Assembly: GCF_007830635.1 (NCBI RefSeq)
Contig: NZ_VLLA01000008.1
Location: 124,001-188,000 of the forward strand
Length of the DNA: 64,000 nucleotides
Direction: 5' to 3'
Source: Bradyrhizobium huanghuaihaiense
GTDB taxonomy: Bacteria; Pseudomonadota; Alphaproteobacteria; Rhizobiales; Xanthobacteraceae
The notes under the pieces were generated by a model, which saw only the letters and a list, made by a program, of their open reading frames with translations, made no database searches and had not been told where the DNA came from. Each line of letters opens with the position of its first letter. The stretch's first letter is position 1. Position numbers and translations under genes: made by a program. This document shows positions 9,446-16,010 of this stretch, piece by piece.

Positions 9446-9499
9446 ATGGCACAGGACCCTTCTCGGCCATTGCGGGCGGGTATCGGGCACCTGCTCTAA
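9446..9499 (+). CDS. Possible 17-residue peptide behind a perfect Shine-Dalgarno
   Basis: ATG at 9446 follows AAGGAGGTGACC, a full-length anti-16S match, and opens a 17-codon frame (MAQDPSRPLRAGIGHLL) ending in TAA. Such a strong ribosome-binding site before so short a frame suggests a leader or small peptide, or the 5' stub of a decayed gene. No homologue is known to me. Confidence 0.35.
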   Translation: MAQDPSRPLRAGIGHLL

Positions 9500-9561
9500 G
9501 CAGCTACCGAGGAGTCCTGAGATCTGTATAGCCTGGGACGGTTAGCGCGCCCCCAAAACCA

Positions 9562-9810
9562 TCATCGCCGGCGTGCGACGGCAACGCCCAACAGGAACGC
9601 GACTAACAGCGAACCAAGTGGCGCTTCGCGCGCGATATTGCTCAAGATGCTCAACGGCATCCCTGGCTTTCGACCCGCTTCTATCGCGCCGCTAACTCGA
9701 TGGACTGCCCCCTTCACAGCTTCGGAGACTTCCGCGATGGTGGATTTCGGTTCTGGAACGGAATCCAAGCTTTCATGGGCGAAAGGGGCCAGCGGGATGT
9801 CATCACTCAC
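9562..9810 (-). CDS. Small membrane-anchored hypothetical protein (82 aa)
   Basis: The N-terminal half is acidic and amphipathic (STIAEVSEAVKGAVHRVSGA). The C-terminus holds one hydrophobic segment (PLGSLLVAFLLGVAVARRR), whose layout resembles the glycine-rich membrane anchors of ElaB/YqjD-like stress proteins. The protein encoded just upstream (9876) ends in the same kind of NPLGSMLIAGGMGFALG anchor, so the two probably work together at the inner membrane. Function not known. Confidence 0.6.
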   Translation of the reverse strand: MSDDIPLAPFAHESLDSVPEPKSTIAEVSEAVKGAVHRVSGAIEAGRKPGMPLSILSNIAREAPLGSLLVAFLLGVAVARRR

Positions 9811-9875
9811 GATCTCATCTCCAAGTCAACAAACAGCCAATCAATCAAAAAGCGTGAATAGCTCCGATATGGCCG

Positions 9876-10250
9876 TCATAGCCGTTGTCGCCCGCGCTGC
9901 GGCGGATGGTGCGGCGGGCGCGTCAGCAATAGCCCCAACGCAAAGCCCATCCCGCCCGCGATCAACATCGAACCGAGGGGATTGTCCTGCACCTTCTTCG
10001 CGATCGCTTGCGAGCCGTCACGGAAAGTATCACCGCTGTTCTCATAAGCGTCCTTGGCGTAGTTGACGGCGGCATCCGTAGCTTCCCGCGCTGCATCCTT
10101 GGCCTGGCCATACAGGTTCTGCGCGGTGCCTGTCGCCTCGCGGATGCGGCCTGCTGCCTGGGTCTTTGCGTCGCCGGCGATATCGCCGACGGTGCCCTCG
10201 ACCCTACCGGCGAAGTCCTTCGCCGAGCCGGCAATTCGATCGTTCTCCAT
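9876..10250 (-). CDS. CsbD-like stress protein with C-terminal membrane anchor
   Basis: Residues 1-45 form a CsbD-like core (MENDRIAGSAKDFAGRVEGT ... KTQAAGRIREATGTAQNLYG), then a long Ala/Asp-rich amphipathic helix, then a glycine-rich membrane segment (NPLGSMLIAGGMGFALGLLL) as in ElaB/YqjD proteins that tether ribosomes or stress factors to the membrane. The start at 10250 was chosen over MFA three codons earlier because the CsbD motif begins there. Upstream is GGAAC-N16-AGTT, one base off the EcfG consensus. The last ~12 residues (Arg/Pro/Gln) are unusual and may reflect a frame change at the 3' end. Confidence 0.75.
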   Translation of the reverse strand: MENDRIAGSAKDFAGRVEGTVGDIAGDAKTQAAGRIREATGTAQNLYGQAKDAAREATDAAVNYAKDAYENSGDTFRDGSQAIAKKVQDNPLGSMLIAGGMGFALGLLLTRPPHHPPQRGRQRL

Positions 10251-10285
10251 AGCGAACACTCCCTAAGATGAAGTCTCGGAGCGCT

Positions 10286-10310
10286 AACTGACAAGATCAG
10301 GCTACGTTCC
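10286..10310 (-). promoter_or_regulatory. Imperfect EcfG-type promoter
   Basis: GGAAC, 16 bases, AGTT on the minus strand, 36 bases upstream of the CsbD-like start. One mismatch in the -10 block. Confidence 0.45.
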
Positions 10311-10512
10311 TGCGCGCACAGAAGACCGGCTTGCAAATGTGGTCTGATCTAAGCTCTCACCATTCCACGCTTGCTGCTCGCCCACGAGGCGATCGAGTAT
10401 CAGAAAACTGTTGCGATGCATGGGCTGTCGATCCCCGCACGGCCCAGCGCCGTCTGGATCTTGAGAGAACTCACAGAATGGCTGCGGTTTCCGTTTGCAG
10501 CCGCAGCGGCGC

Positions 10513-10815
10513 TTGCTCACTTTTGCTCACTGTCAAAATTTCAAATTGCGAGTGTCCTGATCAGGACGGCTCGGGACGGTAGGTACTGGCCTGTTTCAGA
10601 CGACAGTGGCCTAGTCTTAAAAATGGCAATGATCTAATTTGAAAGTGAGCAATTTTGAACAGACGATCGCAGTGCATATCTGCTGTTTTGGTGGTAACCG
10701 GGGGATTGCGCTGTCCGGACCTAATCCAACGCCACCAAGCATTATTGGGCTTGGTGGCGTTGTGCTTTCCCGGGTCCTAATTCGTTAACTTTTCGAAAGT
10801 GAGCAAAATAGAACG
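10513..10815. repeat. Three GTGAGCAA repeats, possible IS end remnant
   Basis: GAAAGTGAGCAA followed by WWTWGAAC occurs near 10641 and 10795 in direct orientation, and the related inverted form TTGCTCACTGTC occurs near 10519. Repeated terminal boxes of this kind are typical of IS21-family ends, but no transposase gene is present, so this would be a relic. Confidence 0.35.
10727..10762. other. Perfect 14-bp inverted repeat (hairpin)
   Basis: CAACGCCACCAAGC and its exact complement flank an 8-base loop. There is no T-run on either side, so it is not a standard terminator. It could end an untranslated RNA or be part of the adjacent repeat cluster. Confidence 0.5.
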
Positions 10816-10848
10816 GCGCTGGGATAGCGATGATTCCATGGTGCCGCC

Positions 10849-10923
10849 ATCACCGCCCCCATCACGGCATCTATCGGTGACTGAGAGTTCTGTAACGCTC
10901 CCGCCTGAGTTTAGGTGAGCATC
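10849..10923 (+). promoter_or_regulatory. Conserved structured 5' leader, copy C
   Basis: Starts ATCACCGCC and contains TATCGGTGACTGAGAG; hairpin 2 is GAGAGTT-ctgt-AACGCTC. It ends at GGTGAGCATC before the start codon of a zinc-ribbon gene. Confidence 0.7.
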
Positions 10924-11145
10924 ATGTCATCCTTAGCAGTCTTGTTCGACCCAAGCCGCATAGCGGTTCAGCCCCATACCTGCCCCCAATGCTTGGGTCC
11001 AATGACCCTGACGCACATTAAGCCCTCTCGGATCGGATTCGAGATTCGTACGTTTCAGGGCGTCAATTGCCATCACGTCGATAAAGTCGTCAGCGAAACC
11101 CATTCGATGAAGTGGATTTCTTCCGGGCTGCGGCCTCCGGTTTAG
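10924..11145 (+). CDS. Small zinc-ribbon paralogue with degenerate second metal site
   Basis: A 73-residue relative of the 3252-3431 protein: CPQCLGPMTLTHIKPSRIGF then EIRTFQG. The first CxxC is intact, but the second pair has become GVNCHH (Gly in place of the first Cys), so zinc might instead be held by Cys/His or be lost. GTG at 10915 is also in frame, but the ATG at 10924 sits at the same position relative to leader C as in the other copies. Function unknown. Confidence 0.65.
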   Translation: MSSLAVLFDPSRIAVQPHTCPQCLGPMTLTHIKPSRIGFEIRTFQGVNCHHVDKVVSETHSMKWISSGLRPPV

Positions 11146-11256
11146 ATCCCAACACGGTTCCCTAGATGGGGATCTGGGCGACGACACAACCTGTCAGAAG
11201 GGAATAGTTTTCAACAAACATCTGGCGGCGCTATTTGCTCAGCCGTGCGCCGACGT

Positions 11257-11775
11257 TCAGCGCGCTCGCCAAAAAAGCCTCTTTCGCTTCTGCGCAGCCT
11301 TAAATTCAAGGACATATCTTTGAACAGCGTGCTTGGCATTGGAGCTCCAACGACGCATGAGTTGCCATGCCTGCAGGGATGCGACCCAGTCCTGGCCTTG
11401 ACAAAACCTGTCGTAGCACCAGGCGAAAACAGGAATTAACATAAGCTTATCGCGGCTAACGCTGAAGAGACGCTCAATAAGCAGGAGCTTGAGAAGCTCG
11501 CCAACGATGAGGACCATAAGCCCGTCAACGACGTGGCCTGTCGCCGTCAGGTAAGCCGCAACAGGCTTAACAGGTTCGAGCAAAATGACCGGCACGATGA
11601 ACAGCGCCAGAGTAGGATATGGGCGAAGCGACACAATCCACGCTCGCAAGCTTTCGAATACCCAGCAATCCGCCATCCGGCGAAGGACAGGTTTGAAGAG
11701 AGTGAAAAAGACGGCGTCCACCAGGAAGTAGATGGCGGCGATCAGAAGCACAAAGGGTTTGAATATACGGCTCAA
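11257..11775 (-). CDS. Integral membrane protein of unknown function (172 aa)
   Basis: Two or three membrane segments are visible: residues ~5-30 (PFVLLIAAIYFLVDAVFFTL), ~55-75 (TLALFIVPVILLEPVKPVAA) and ~80-100 (TGHVVDGLMVLIVGELLKLL). A positively charged C-terminal tail (AAQKRKRLFWRAR) would lie in the cytoplasm. I recognise the type from rhizobial genomes but no function. It is transcribed divergently from the Cys-motif protein at 11837. Confidence 0.7.
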   Translation of the reverse strand: MSRIFKPFVLLIAAIYFLVDAVFFTLFKPVLRRMADCWVFESLRAWIVSLRPYPTLALFIVPVILLEPVKPVAAYLTATGHVVDGLMVLIVGELLKLLLIERLFSVSRDKLMLIPVFAWCYDRFCQGQDWVASLQAWQLMRRWSSNAKHAVQRYVLEFKAAQKRKRLFWRAR

Positions 11776-11836
11776 GCTAGATTCTCCAACGAACCAAAGC
11801 GCGAATCATCATTAAGTTCACGAGCCAAAGCAGCGA

Positions 11837-12118
11837 ATGACACGACCGCAACCAATGATCAAAACGCTCTCGGCCGTCGCAATTTCCGCCTTCATTGTCG
11901 CCGCCTTGTTCGTACTGTCTGTATATGCCCCAGAGGTCGAACCTGGGCAGTCGGCCGCCCTCCAGAAGAGCAACCGGCGCGATATTCATGTTGTCGACAC
12001 GGGCTGCGCAAAGCAGACTTGGCCTCACTTCAGCGGCTCGTGCCTGCACGGGAATGGCGCGAAACTCGAGGCGCGCCTTGTCAGTGCAGCTCGCGAGTCA
12101 GAAAACGGTTCGAAATGA
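11837..12118 (+). CDS. Small exported CxxQ-WP-C motif protein
   Basis: N-terminal signal or anchor segment (IKTLSAVAISAFIVAALFVL), then a short periplasmic region with CAKQTWPHFSGSCL. The same motif (CSKQVWPHFSQACL) occurs in the protein at 20213-20434, so both belong to a small exported family with two cysteines that probably form a disulfide. The alternative start at 11855 begins directly at the hydrophobic segment; neither start has a strong ribosome-binding site. Confidence 0.6.
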   Translation: MTRPQPMIKTLSAVAISAFIVAALFVLSVYAPEVEPGQSAALQKSNRRDIHVVDTGCAKQTWPHFSGSCLHGNGAKLEARLVSAARESENGSK

Positions 12119-12249
12119 GACTTCAAATCGACCGCGCGTGCCTCTACCTGCGACCAAAGGAGTGGTGGACTGCCTGTTACCCTGACAGGCGAGCTCAACC
12201 AATTGCGACGAGGCCGATGGCGTGAGGCCATACCTGGCGCCAAAGCCAA

Positions 12250-12304
12250 TATTCCAACAAGCTGATCAAATTTGCACAGACACCAGGCGGATCAGCTTGG
12301 AATA
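12250..12304. repeat. Long inverted repeat upstream of the GlsB-like gene
   Basis: TATTCC and AAGCTGATC (12250-12267) pair with GATCAGCTT and GGAATA (12290-12304) across a 22-base loop, with a three-base bulge. There is no T-run. It could be an operator or an RNA hairpin in the leader of the 12337 gene. Confidence 0.5.
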
Positions 12305-12336
12305 CTGCGTCCAAACCAGAATGCCGAGGTGTCACA

Positions 12337-12642
12337 ATGAATATGTCGAGCGAAGGCCTGCTGGTCATACTGTTTGTCGGTCTCGTTGCGGGCTGGTTGG
12401 CTGGTCAAATCGTCCAGGGGACCGGTTTTGGAATTATCGGTGACCTCATTGTCGGGATTTTGGGCGCCTTTATCGGAAGCTGGTTGTTACCTCAGCTAGG
12501 CATCCATCTCGGTAGAGGGATGATCAGCGCGATCGTCAACGCCACCATCGGAGCGATATTGCTGCTGCTCATCGTGCGGCTGCTTCGAGGTGGCAGCGGA
12601 TGGGGAAGTAGGTGGGGCGGCAATTGGGGTCGGCGATGGTAA
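12337..12642 (+). CDS. GlsB/YeaQ/YmgE family stress-response membrane protein
   Basis: Three glycine-rich membrane helices fill the protein: GLLVILFVGLVAGWLAGQIV (~5-25), GFGIIGDLIVGILGAFIGSW (~30-50) and the C-terminal AIVNATIGAILLLLIVRLL (~65-85). This is the pattern of the transglycosylase-associated/GlsB family of small inner-membrane stress proteins. A Gly/Arg/Trp tail (GGSGWGSRWGGNWGRRW) follows. The molecular role of the family is not established. AGGTG precedes the start loosely. Confidence 0.88.
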   Translation: MNMSSEGLLVILFVGLVAGWLAGQIVQGTGFGIIGDLIVGILGAFIGSWLLPQLGIHLGRGMISAIVNATIGAILLLLIVRLLRGGSGWGSRWGGNWGRRW

Positions 12643-12854
12643 CGCATTCCCGCAGAGTGACTCGCGACCGCCCGCTGTGACCTGGCTACCGGCCCCGCGA
12701 CTGTGGATCCGCTCTGAGTGATGCAGCACGCTGCATAATCGGCAATGCGCCGGCTCCCAGGATCCCGCGTGGGTCCCGCGAATGGGAGACCCCTTCAACG
12801 ACGGCTTTGCTTTGGTCGTCGCCTCGAAGGCGCCCAACAAAAAGGGACGAAGAG

Positions 12855-12894
12855 AAATACTGATCCACTCACGTAAATACTGATCCACTCACGT
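12855..12894. repeat. Exact 20-bp tandem duplication
   Basis: AAATACTGATCCACTCACGT occurs twice in tandem at 12855-12874 and 12875-12894, just past the 3' end of the histidine-kinase gene. The TACTGATCCACTC core recalls IS21-type ends, so it may be an insertion scar. Confidence 0.6.
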
Positions 12895-12911
12895 GACCAC
12901 ATGCGCGCTGG

Positions 12912-13688
12912 CTATGCCGGCGGGGAGCTCAAAGAAGCTATCGGTACGTCGAACGTGTACGAGAAACCCGTCGACGCATAGGCTAATTGCACATTGCCCT
13001 GGAGCTGCTTGCCAAGCGTCTCGATCAGCCGTGTTCCGAAGCTGCGCTTGGCGGGCGGCTGGACAACCGGACCGTTCTTTTCGGTCCAGGTGAGGTGCAA
13101 GCGCTGTGTCGGTTGGTCTACCGTCCAGACGAGGTCGACGCGCCCCTCCGGGACCGACAGGGCGCCAAACTTCGTGGTGTTCGTGCAGAGCTCATTGAGC
13201 GTCATCGCGACGGCGATGACGGCAGCCGACGTCATCCGGATATCGGGTCCCGTGATCGAGAATTTCGACTCGGCGGGATTGTCGAAGGCTTCGATGGCGC
13301 TGCGGACGACCGTGCCAAGATCGGCGCTGGACCATTTTGCCTGCAGAAGGAGATCGTGGGCCCGGCCGAGTGCCAAAAGCCGGCCCTCGATGGCATGTTG
13401 CGCGTGCTCGCCCCCCTGCAGGTTGCGCAGGCTCTGGGAGACGATTGCGGCGACGGTCGCGAGCGTGTTCTTGATGCGGTGGTGCAGTTCTTCGAGGATC
13501 AGCTTCTGCAGCTTGTCGGATGCCTCGCGCTCTTTGGCATCGATACCGGCCTTGGCAAGCAGGCTCCTCGTATTGATCTCAGCCTGCGCCAGGAGTAACC
13601 GCAGGCTGACATTCTCTGCCGCCAGAAAGTCCTGTTGGAATTCTGCGCCGCCCGGACGCCTGTCTGTGCGGAGATCGACTTCAAGCAT
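12912..13688 (-). CDS. HWE/HisKA_2-type sensor histidine kinase (soluble)
   Basis: Autophosphorylating kinase that would pass phosphate to the response regulator encoded immediately upstream. The H-box is EELHHRIKNTLATVAAIVSQ and the N-box MTLNELCTNTTKFGAL; a C-terminal glycine motif (KRSFGTRLIETLGKQL) completes the ATPase domain. There is no membrane segment or clear sensor domain, only a short N-terminal helix, so it is cytoplasmic. Start: ATG 13688 follows AAGGTG; a GTG at 13781 directly behind the regulator stop would add 31 poorly conserved residues. Probably co-transcribed with 13787-14233. Confidence 0.85.
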   Translation of the reverse strand: MLEVDLRTDRRPGGAEFQQDFLAAENVSLRLLLAQAEINTRSLLAKAGIDAKEREASDKLQKLILEELHHRIKNTLATVAAIVSQSLRNLQGGEHAQHAIEGRLLALGRAHDLLLQAKWSSADLGTVVRSAIEAFDNPAESKFSITGPDIRMTSAAVIAVAMTLNELCTNTTKFGALSVPEGRVDLVWTVDQPTQRLHLTWTEKNGPVVQPPAKRSFGTRLIETLGKQLQGNVQLAYASTGFSYTFDVPIASLSSPPA

Positions 13689-13786
13689 TTGCAACTGTAT
13701 CACCTTGGGCGGGGTACCGCACTTGATTTCGGCCGGGTGTTGGCATTGAAAGGTCTGGCGGCATCCGGCGCCAAGAACCACGAGAT

Positions 13787-14233
13787 TCAGGCGTGGCCTA
13801 TCATGCTGCGCATCTGGGCTATGACTTGCCAGGCTTGGAGTGGTTTGCCGAAAAATCTGCTACAGGGGGGAAGATCGATGCTCGATGGGTTCAATTGTCC
13901 CGACACCAGGATGATCTTGATCGCCGGCCAACGCTTATGCACGGTATGCGCAAGACTCAGGCCGTCCATGCTGCCGGGCAATTGAATGTCGGTGCATATG
14001 AGCGCGATGTCGGACCTGGATTCGAGGATTGCGACGGCTTCGTCGGTATCCAGAGCTTCAACCGGCGTGTAACCGGCGTCTTCCACCATGTCGACCGCAC
14101 GCATGCGGAGAATCATGTCGTCCTCTACGACGAGAACGACGGCCGGACTGCGTGAAAGATCGGGTACCATCGGATAGGCATCCACGGGAAAACGGGTGTT
14201 GACTGAAACGAGCGATCGATCTGGGACAAGCAT
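13787..14233 (-). CDS. Response regulator, receiver domain only
   Basis: A single CheY-like receiver: the acidic pocket VVLVVEDDMILRM, a phospho-acceptor in ALICTDIQLPGSMDG, the conserved Ser of IKIILVSGQ and the Lys of FGKPLQ. There is no output domain, so it presumably acts through protein contacts, with the adjacent HWE kinase as partner. The start at 14233 is preferred because TAGGAG lies seven bases before it; ATG 14254 is an alternative. PhyR-like output is excluded by the missing sigma-like domain. Confidence 0.85.
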   Translation of the reverse strand: MLVPDRSLVSVNTRFPVDAYPMVPDLSRSPAVVLVVEDDMILRMRAVDMVEDAGYTPVEALDTDEAVAILESRSDIALICTDIQLPGSMDGLSLAHTVHKRWPAIKIILVSGQLNPSSIDLPPCSRFFGKPLQAWQVIAQMRSMIGHA

Positions 14234-14334
14234 CTCGGTGCTCCTACGATCCATGCCTGCCCAGGAGCTCTTTTCCTAAGTGCCCGAGTTTGGGCGTGAA
14301 CGGTGGAGCGGGGGAAGAAACTAGCCCTCAACCG

Positions 14335-14520
14335 TCATTTTGCCGGCACGCCGACCCTGCGGCTGAAATGCTCGAGCATTTCAGCGGCGTTCTCCAGGAT
14401 CGTAGCCTTTTTCATTGCCTCCGCGCGCTCGTCTCCCGGCGGCATCTTGCGGGCTCCATCCAGGGCGTCTGCCGCCCGGATGTTCAGCTTGCAAGCTAAC
14501 GACGATTGGACTCGCTTGAC
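14335..14520 (-). CDS. Small hypothetical protein, start unclear
   Basis: The frame ends with ADALDGARKMPPGDERAEAM and a helical tail ending FSRRVGVPAK, the pattern of a common small rhizobial protein family with an ARKMPPG-ER core, also glimpsed in the 2769 protein. I see no good ATG or GTG near the expected N-terminus, so the 5' end may be lost or the start may be unusual. The coordinate given for the start is an estimate. Confidence 0.45.
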   Translation of the reverse strand, partial: VKRVQSSLACKLNIRAADALDGARKMPPGDERAEAMKKATILENAAEMLEHFSRRVGVPAK

Positions 14521-14573
14521 TGGCCGGAATGAGCGGTTGGCTTCAGCAGACGGCGCGGGCCCAACGAGGGGAA

Positions 14574-14681
14574 CTACCACTGAATAAGCATCGCAGCAGC
14601 GATCAGCAGCACAAAGAAGATCGGCAGCAGTACCGGAGGCACCAACCACTCGCGAACGCTGAATTTGGAGATATCTGACAT
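14574..14681 (-). CDS. 35-residue single-pass membrane peptide behind leader D
   Basis: A very short gene. The product starts MSDISKFSVREWLVPPV and continues into one hydrophobic helix (LLPIFFVLLIAAAMLIQW) that runs to the C-terminus, the layout of small regulatory membrane peptides. The start codon follows GGCGG and sits at the same place relative to the structured leader as the other three leader-controlled genes, which is the main evidence that it is real. Partner and role unknown. Confidence 0.65.
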   Translation of the reverse strand: MSDISKFSVREWLVPPVLLPIFFVLLIAAAMLIQW

Positions 14682-14755
14682 AGTAACCGCCTCTAGGTCG
14701 CGGCGGGAGCACACTGCTCTCAGTCACCGATAACAGCCGAGGGGCGCGCGGTGAT
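14682..14755 (-). promoter_or_regulatory. Conserved structured 5' leader, copy D
   Basis: On the minus strand it begins ATCACCGCG and contains TATCGGTGACTGAGAG; hairpin 2 is GAGCA-gtg-TGCTC, a further compensated variant. CACTATAT then TTGG lies just upstream, as before copy B. Confidence 0.7.
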
Positions 14756-15064
14756 ATCCAAGATATAGTGCCGATCCGCAGAATAACGAGGCCAGGCGCG
14801 ACTATTTGCTGTGGCGGGATCGAGCGGGGTTGTGATCCGCTTCCAGCATACCCAGTTAGAGGTTGGCGCAACCGGATCGCTCCAACGTCCCTCCCTTCGC
14901 GCTTCGCGCCAAGCTTTGGCTACCGGATACCTTGTCAGCGTATCGACCGGTTGCACGCGAGTGCGCCGGAGACAGGATCGGACGCCATCGAATATGCCGC
15001 GACGCAAATCGCGTGCAGCCGGCACGGAGGTCTCGTGCTCCGACAACTGATCGGCCCCGACAAC
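14756..15064. other. No gene recognised
   Basis: Open frames on both strands here lack family features. This is the divergent region between leader D and the DUF1488 gene. Confidence 0.5.
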
Positions 15065-15325
15065 ATGATCGAGTTTCCCAACCATAGCCGTTCATATGAC
15101 CGCACGCGGCGTGCCGTACGATTTTGGGGACACGACAGCGCTATTGAGGCATCGTTTTTCATAAACGAAGATGCGCTGAAGCGAATTCAACCAGATACCG
15201 GTTACGATGAGTCGGGTTTTCTGCACGCGTTCGATTTCAATCGTGACTTGATATGCGCCGCCGCTGCTAAGATGTACGTCCGCGGCAGCAGGGGCTCTTA
15301 CGATCTGGTCGCCGCAAATTTTTGA
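15065..15325 (+). CDS. DUF1488 family protein
   Basis: An 86-residue cytoplasmic protein matching DUF1488: it opens MIEFPNHSRSYDRTRRAVRF, continues WGHDSAIEASFFINEDALKR and ends in a helix with YVRGSRGSYDL. The family is widespread in proteobacteria with no known activity. The frame is open far upstream, but homology begins at this ATG. Its last ~59 bases overlap the antisense 3' end of the MOSC gene. Confidence 0.8.
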   Translation: MIEFPNHSRSYDRTRRAVRFWGHDSAIEASFFINEDALKRIQPDTGYDESGFLHAFDFNRDLICAAAAKMYVRGSRGSYDLVAANF

Positions 15326-16010
15326 ACCGATCCTGCTTCCGCAAGCTCGGCCTGATCAGCGAAACTGCTCGACGAACGGCGTAAATCTGGATCTGCCACC
15401 GGTACCGCTTGAATAGTTCCGCACCGAGAGGCGTCGTCCGGTCTGGAAGGTTCGACTTGATGTCTGTCACCGAGGAGGATGGAAGGCGAACCCGCGCGCT
15501 GTCGCCGGCCACGACCGGTCCCCCGGCCCGGACCACGCCCAGCACTCCAGATTTGAACGCAGGGCCCGTTTCCGCCGACGAGAGCACCTGTCGCTTCAGG
15601 CCGGCCCGGAAGCGGTCGATCAGGACGCAGGGCGTCCGCAGGCCCGTCAGCTCGACGACTGCGGCCGGTCCGAGCTCGATCAGGGTCCCGAGCGGCATCC
15701 GTTCGAGGTCCAAGCCGGCGGTGGTGACGTTCTCGCCGAGGTCGCCGGCGCCAATCTCGAAGCCAGCTTCGAGGAGAGACGGGAAAAGTTCGGACGGGAT
15801 CAGGTGGACCTGCCGGAGATTGGGCAGCCGGGGCCGGCGGCGTGCCAAATAGCGGTGCCGGACGAACGGGCCGGCGTGAGCGTCGCCTTCGACGCCGTGA
15901 CCTTCCGCCAGGATAATGCGGTCCTGAGTTGGTTTGCTGAAGTGGTGACCGCGATCGGCGGCGACCGCCACGACACTCCCCTCGAGCGCCAGATCGTGCC
16001 CCTGCGACAT
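15267..16010 (-). CDS. MOSC domain-containing protein
   Basis: MOSC domains bind sulfur/molybdenum-type ligands; stand-alone members resemble YiiM and the C-terminus of Moco sulfurase. Visible features are EGVEGDAHAGPFVRHRYLAR at ~35-55, LNLRQVHLI-like strands, GAGDLGENVTTAGLDL at ~85-100, and ELTGLRTPCVLIDRF carrying the cysteine that binds persulfide in the family. The ATG overlaps the polX stop as TGATG, so translation is coupled. After about residue 195 the family domain is over and a ~55-residue basic tail follows, which may be read-through after loss of the original stop. Confidence 0.8.
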   Translation of the reverse strand: MSQGHDLALEGSVVAVAADRGHHFSKPTQDRIILAEGHGVEGDAHAGPFVRHRYLARRRPRLPNLRQVHLIPSELFPSLLEAGFEIGAGDLGENVTTAGLDLERMPLGTLIELGPAAVVELTGLRTPCVLIDRFRAGLKRQVLSSAETGPAFKSGVLGVVRAGGPVVAGDSARVRLPSSSVTDIKSNLPDRTTPLGAELFKRYRWQIQIYAVRRAVSLIRPSLRKQDRFKNLRRPDRKSPCCRGRTS

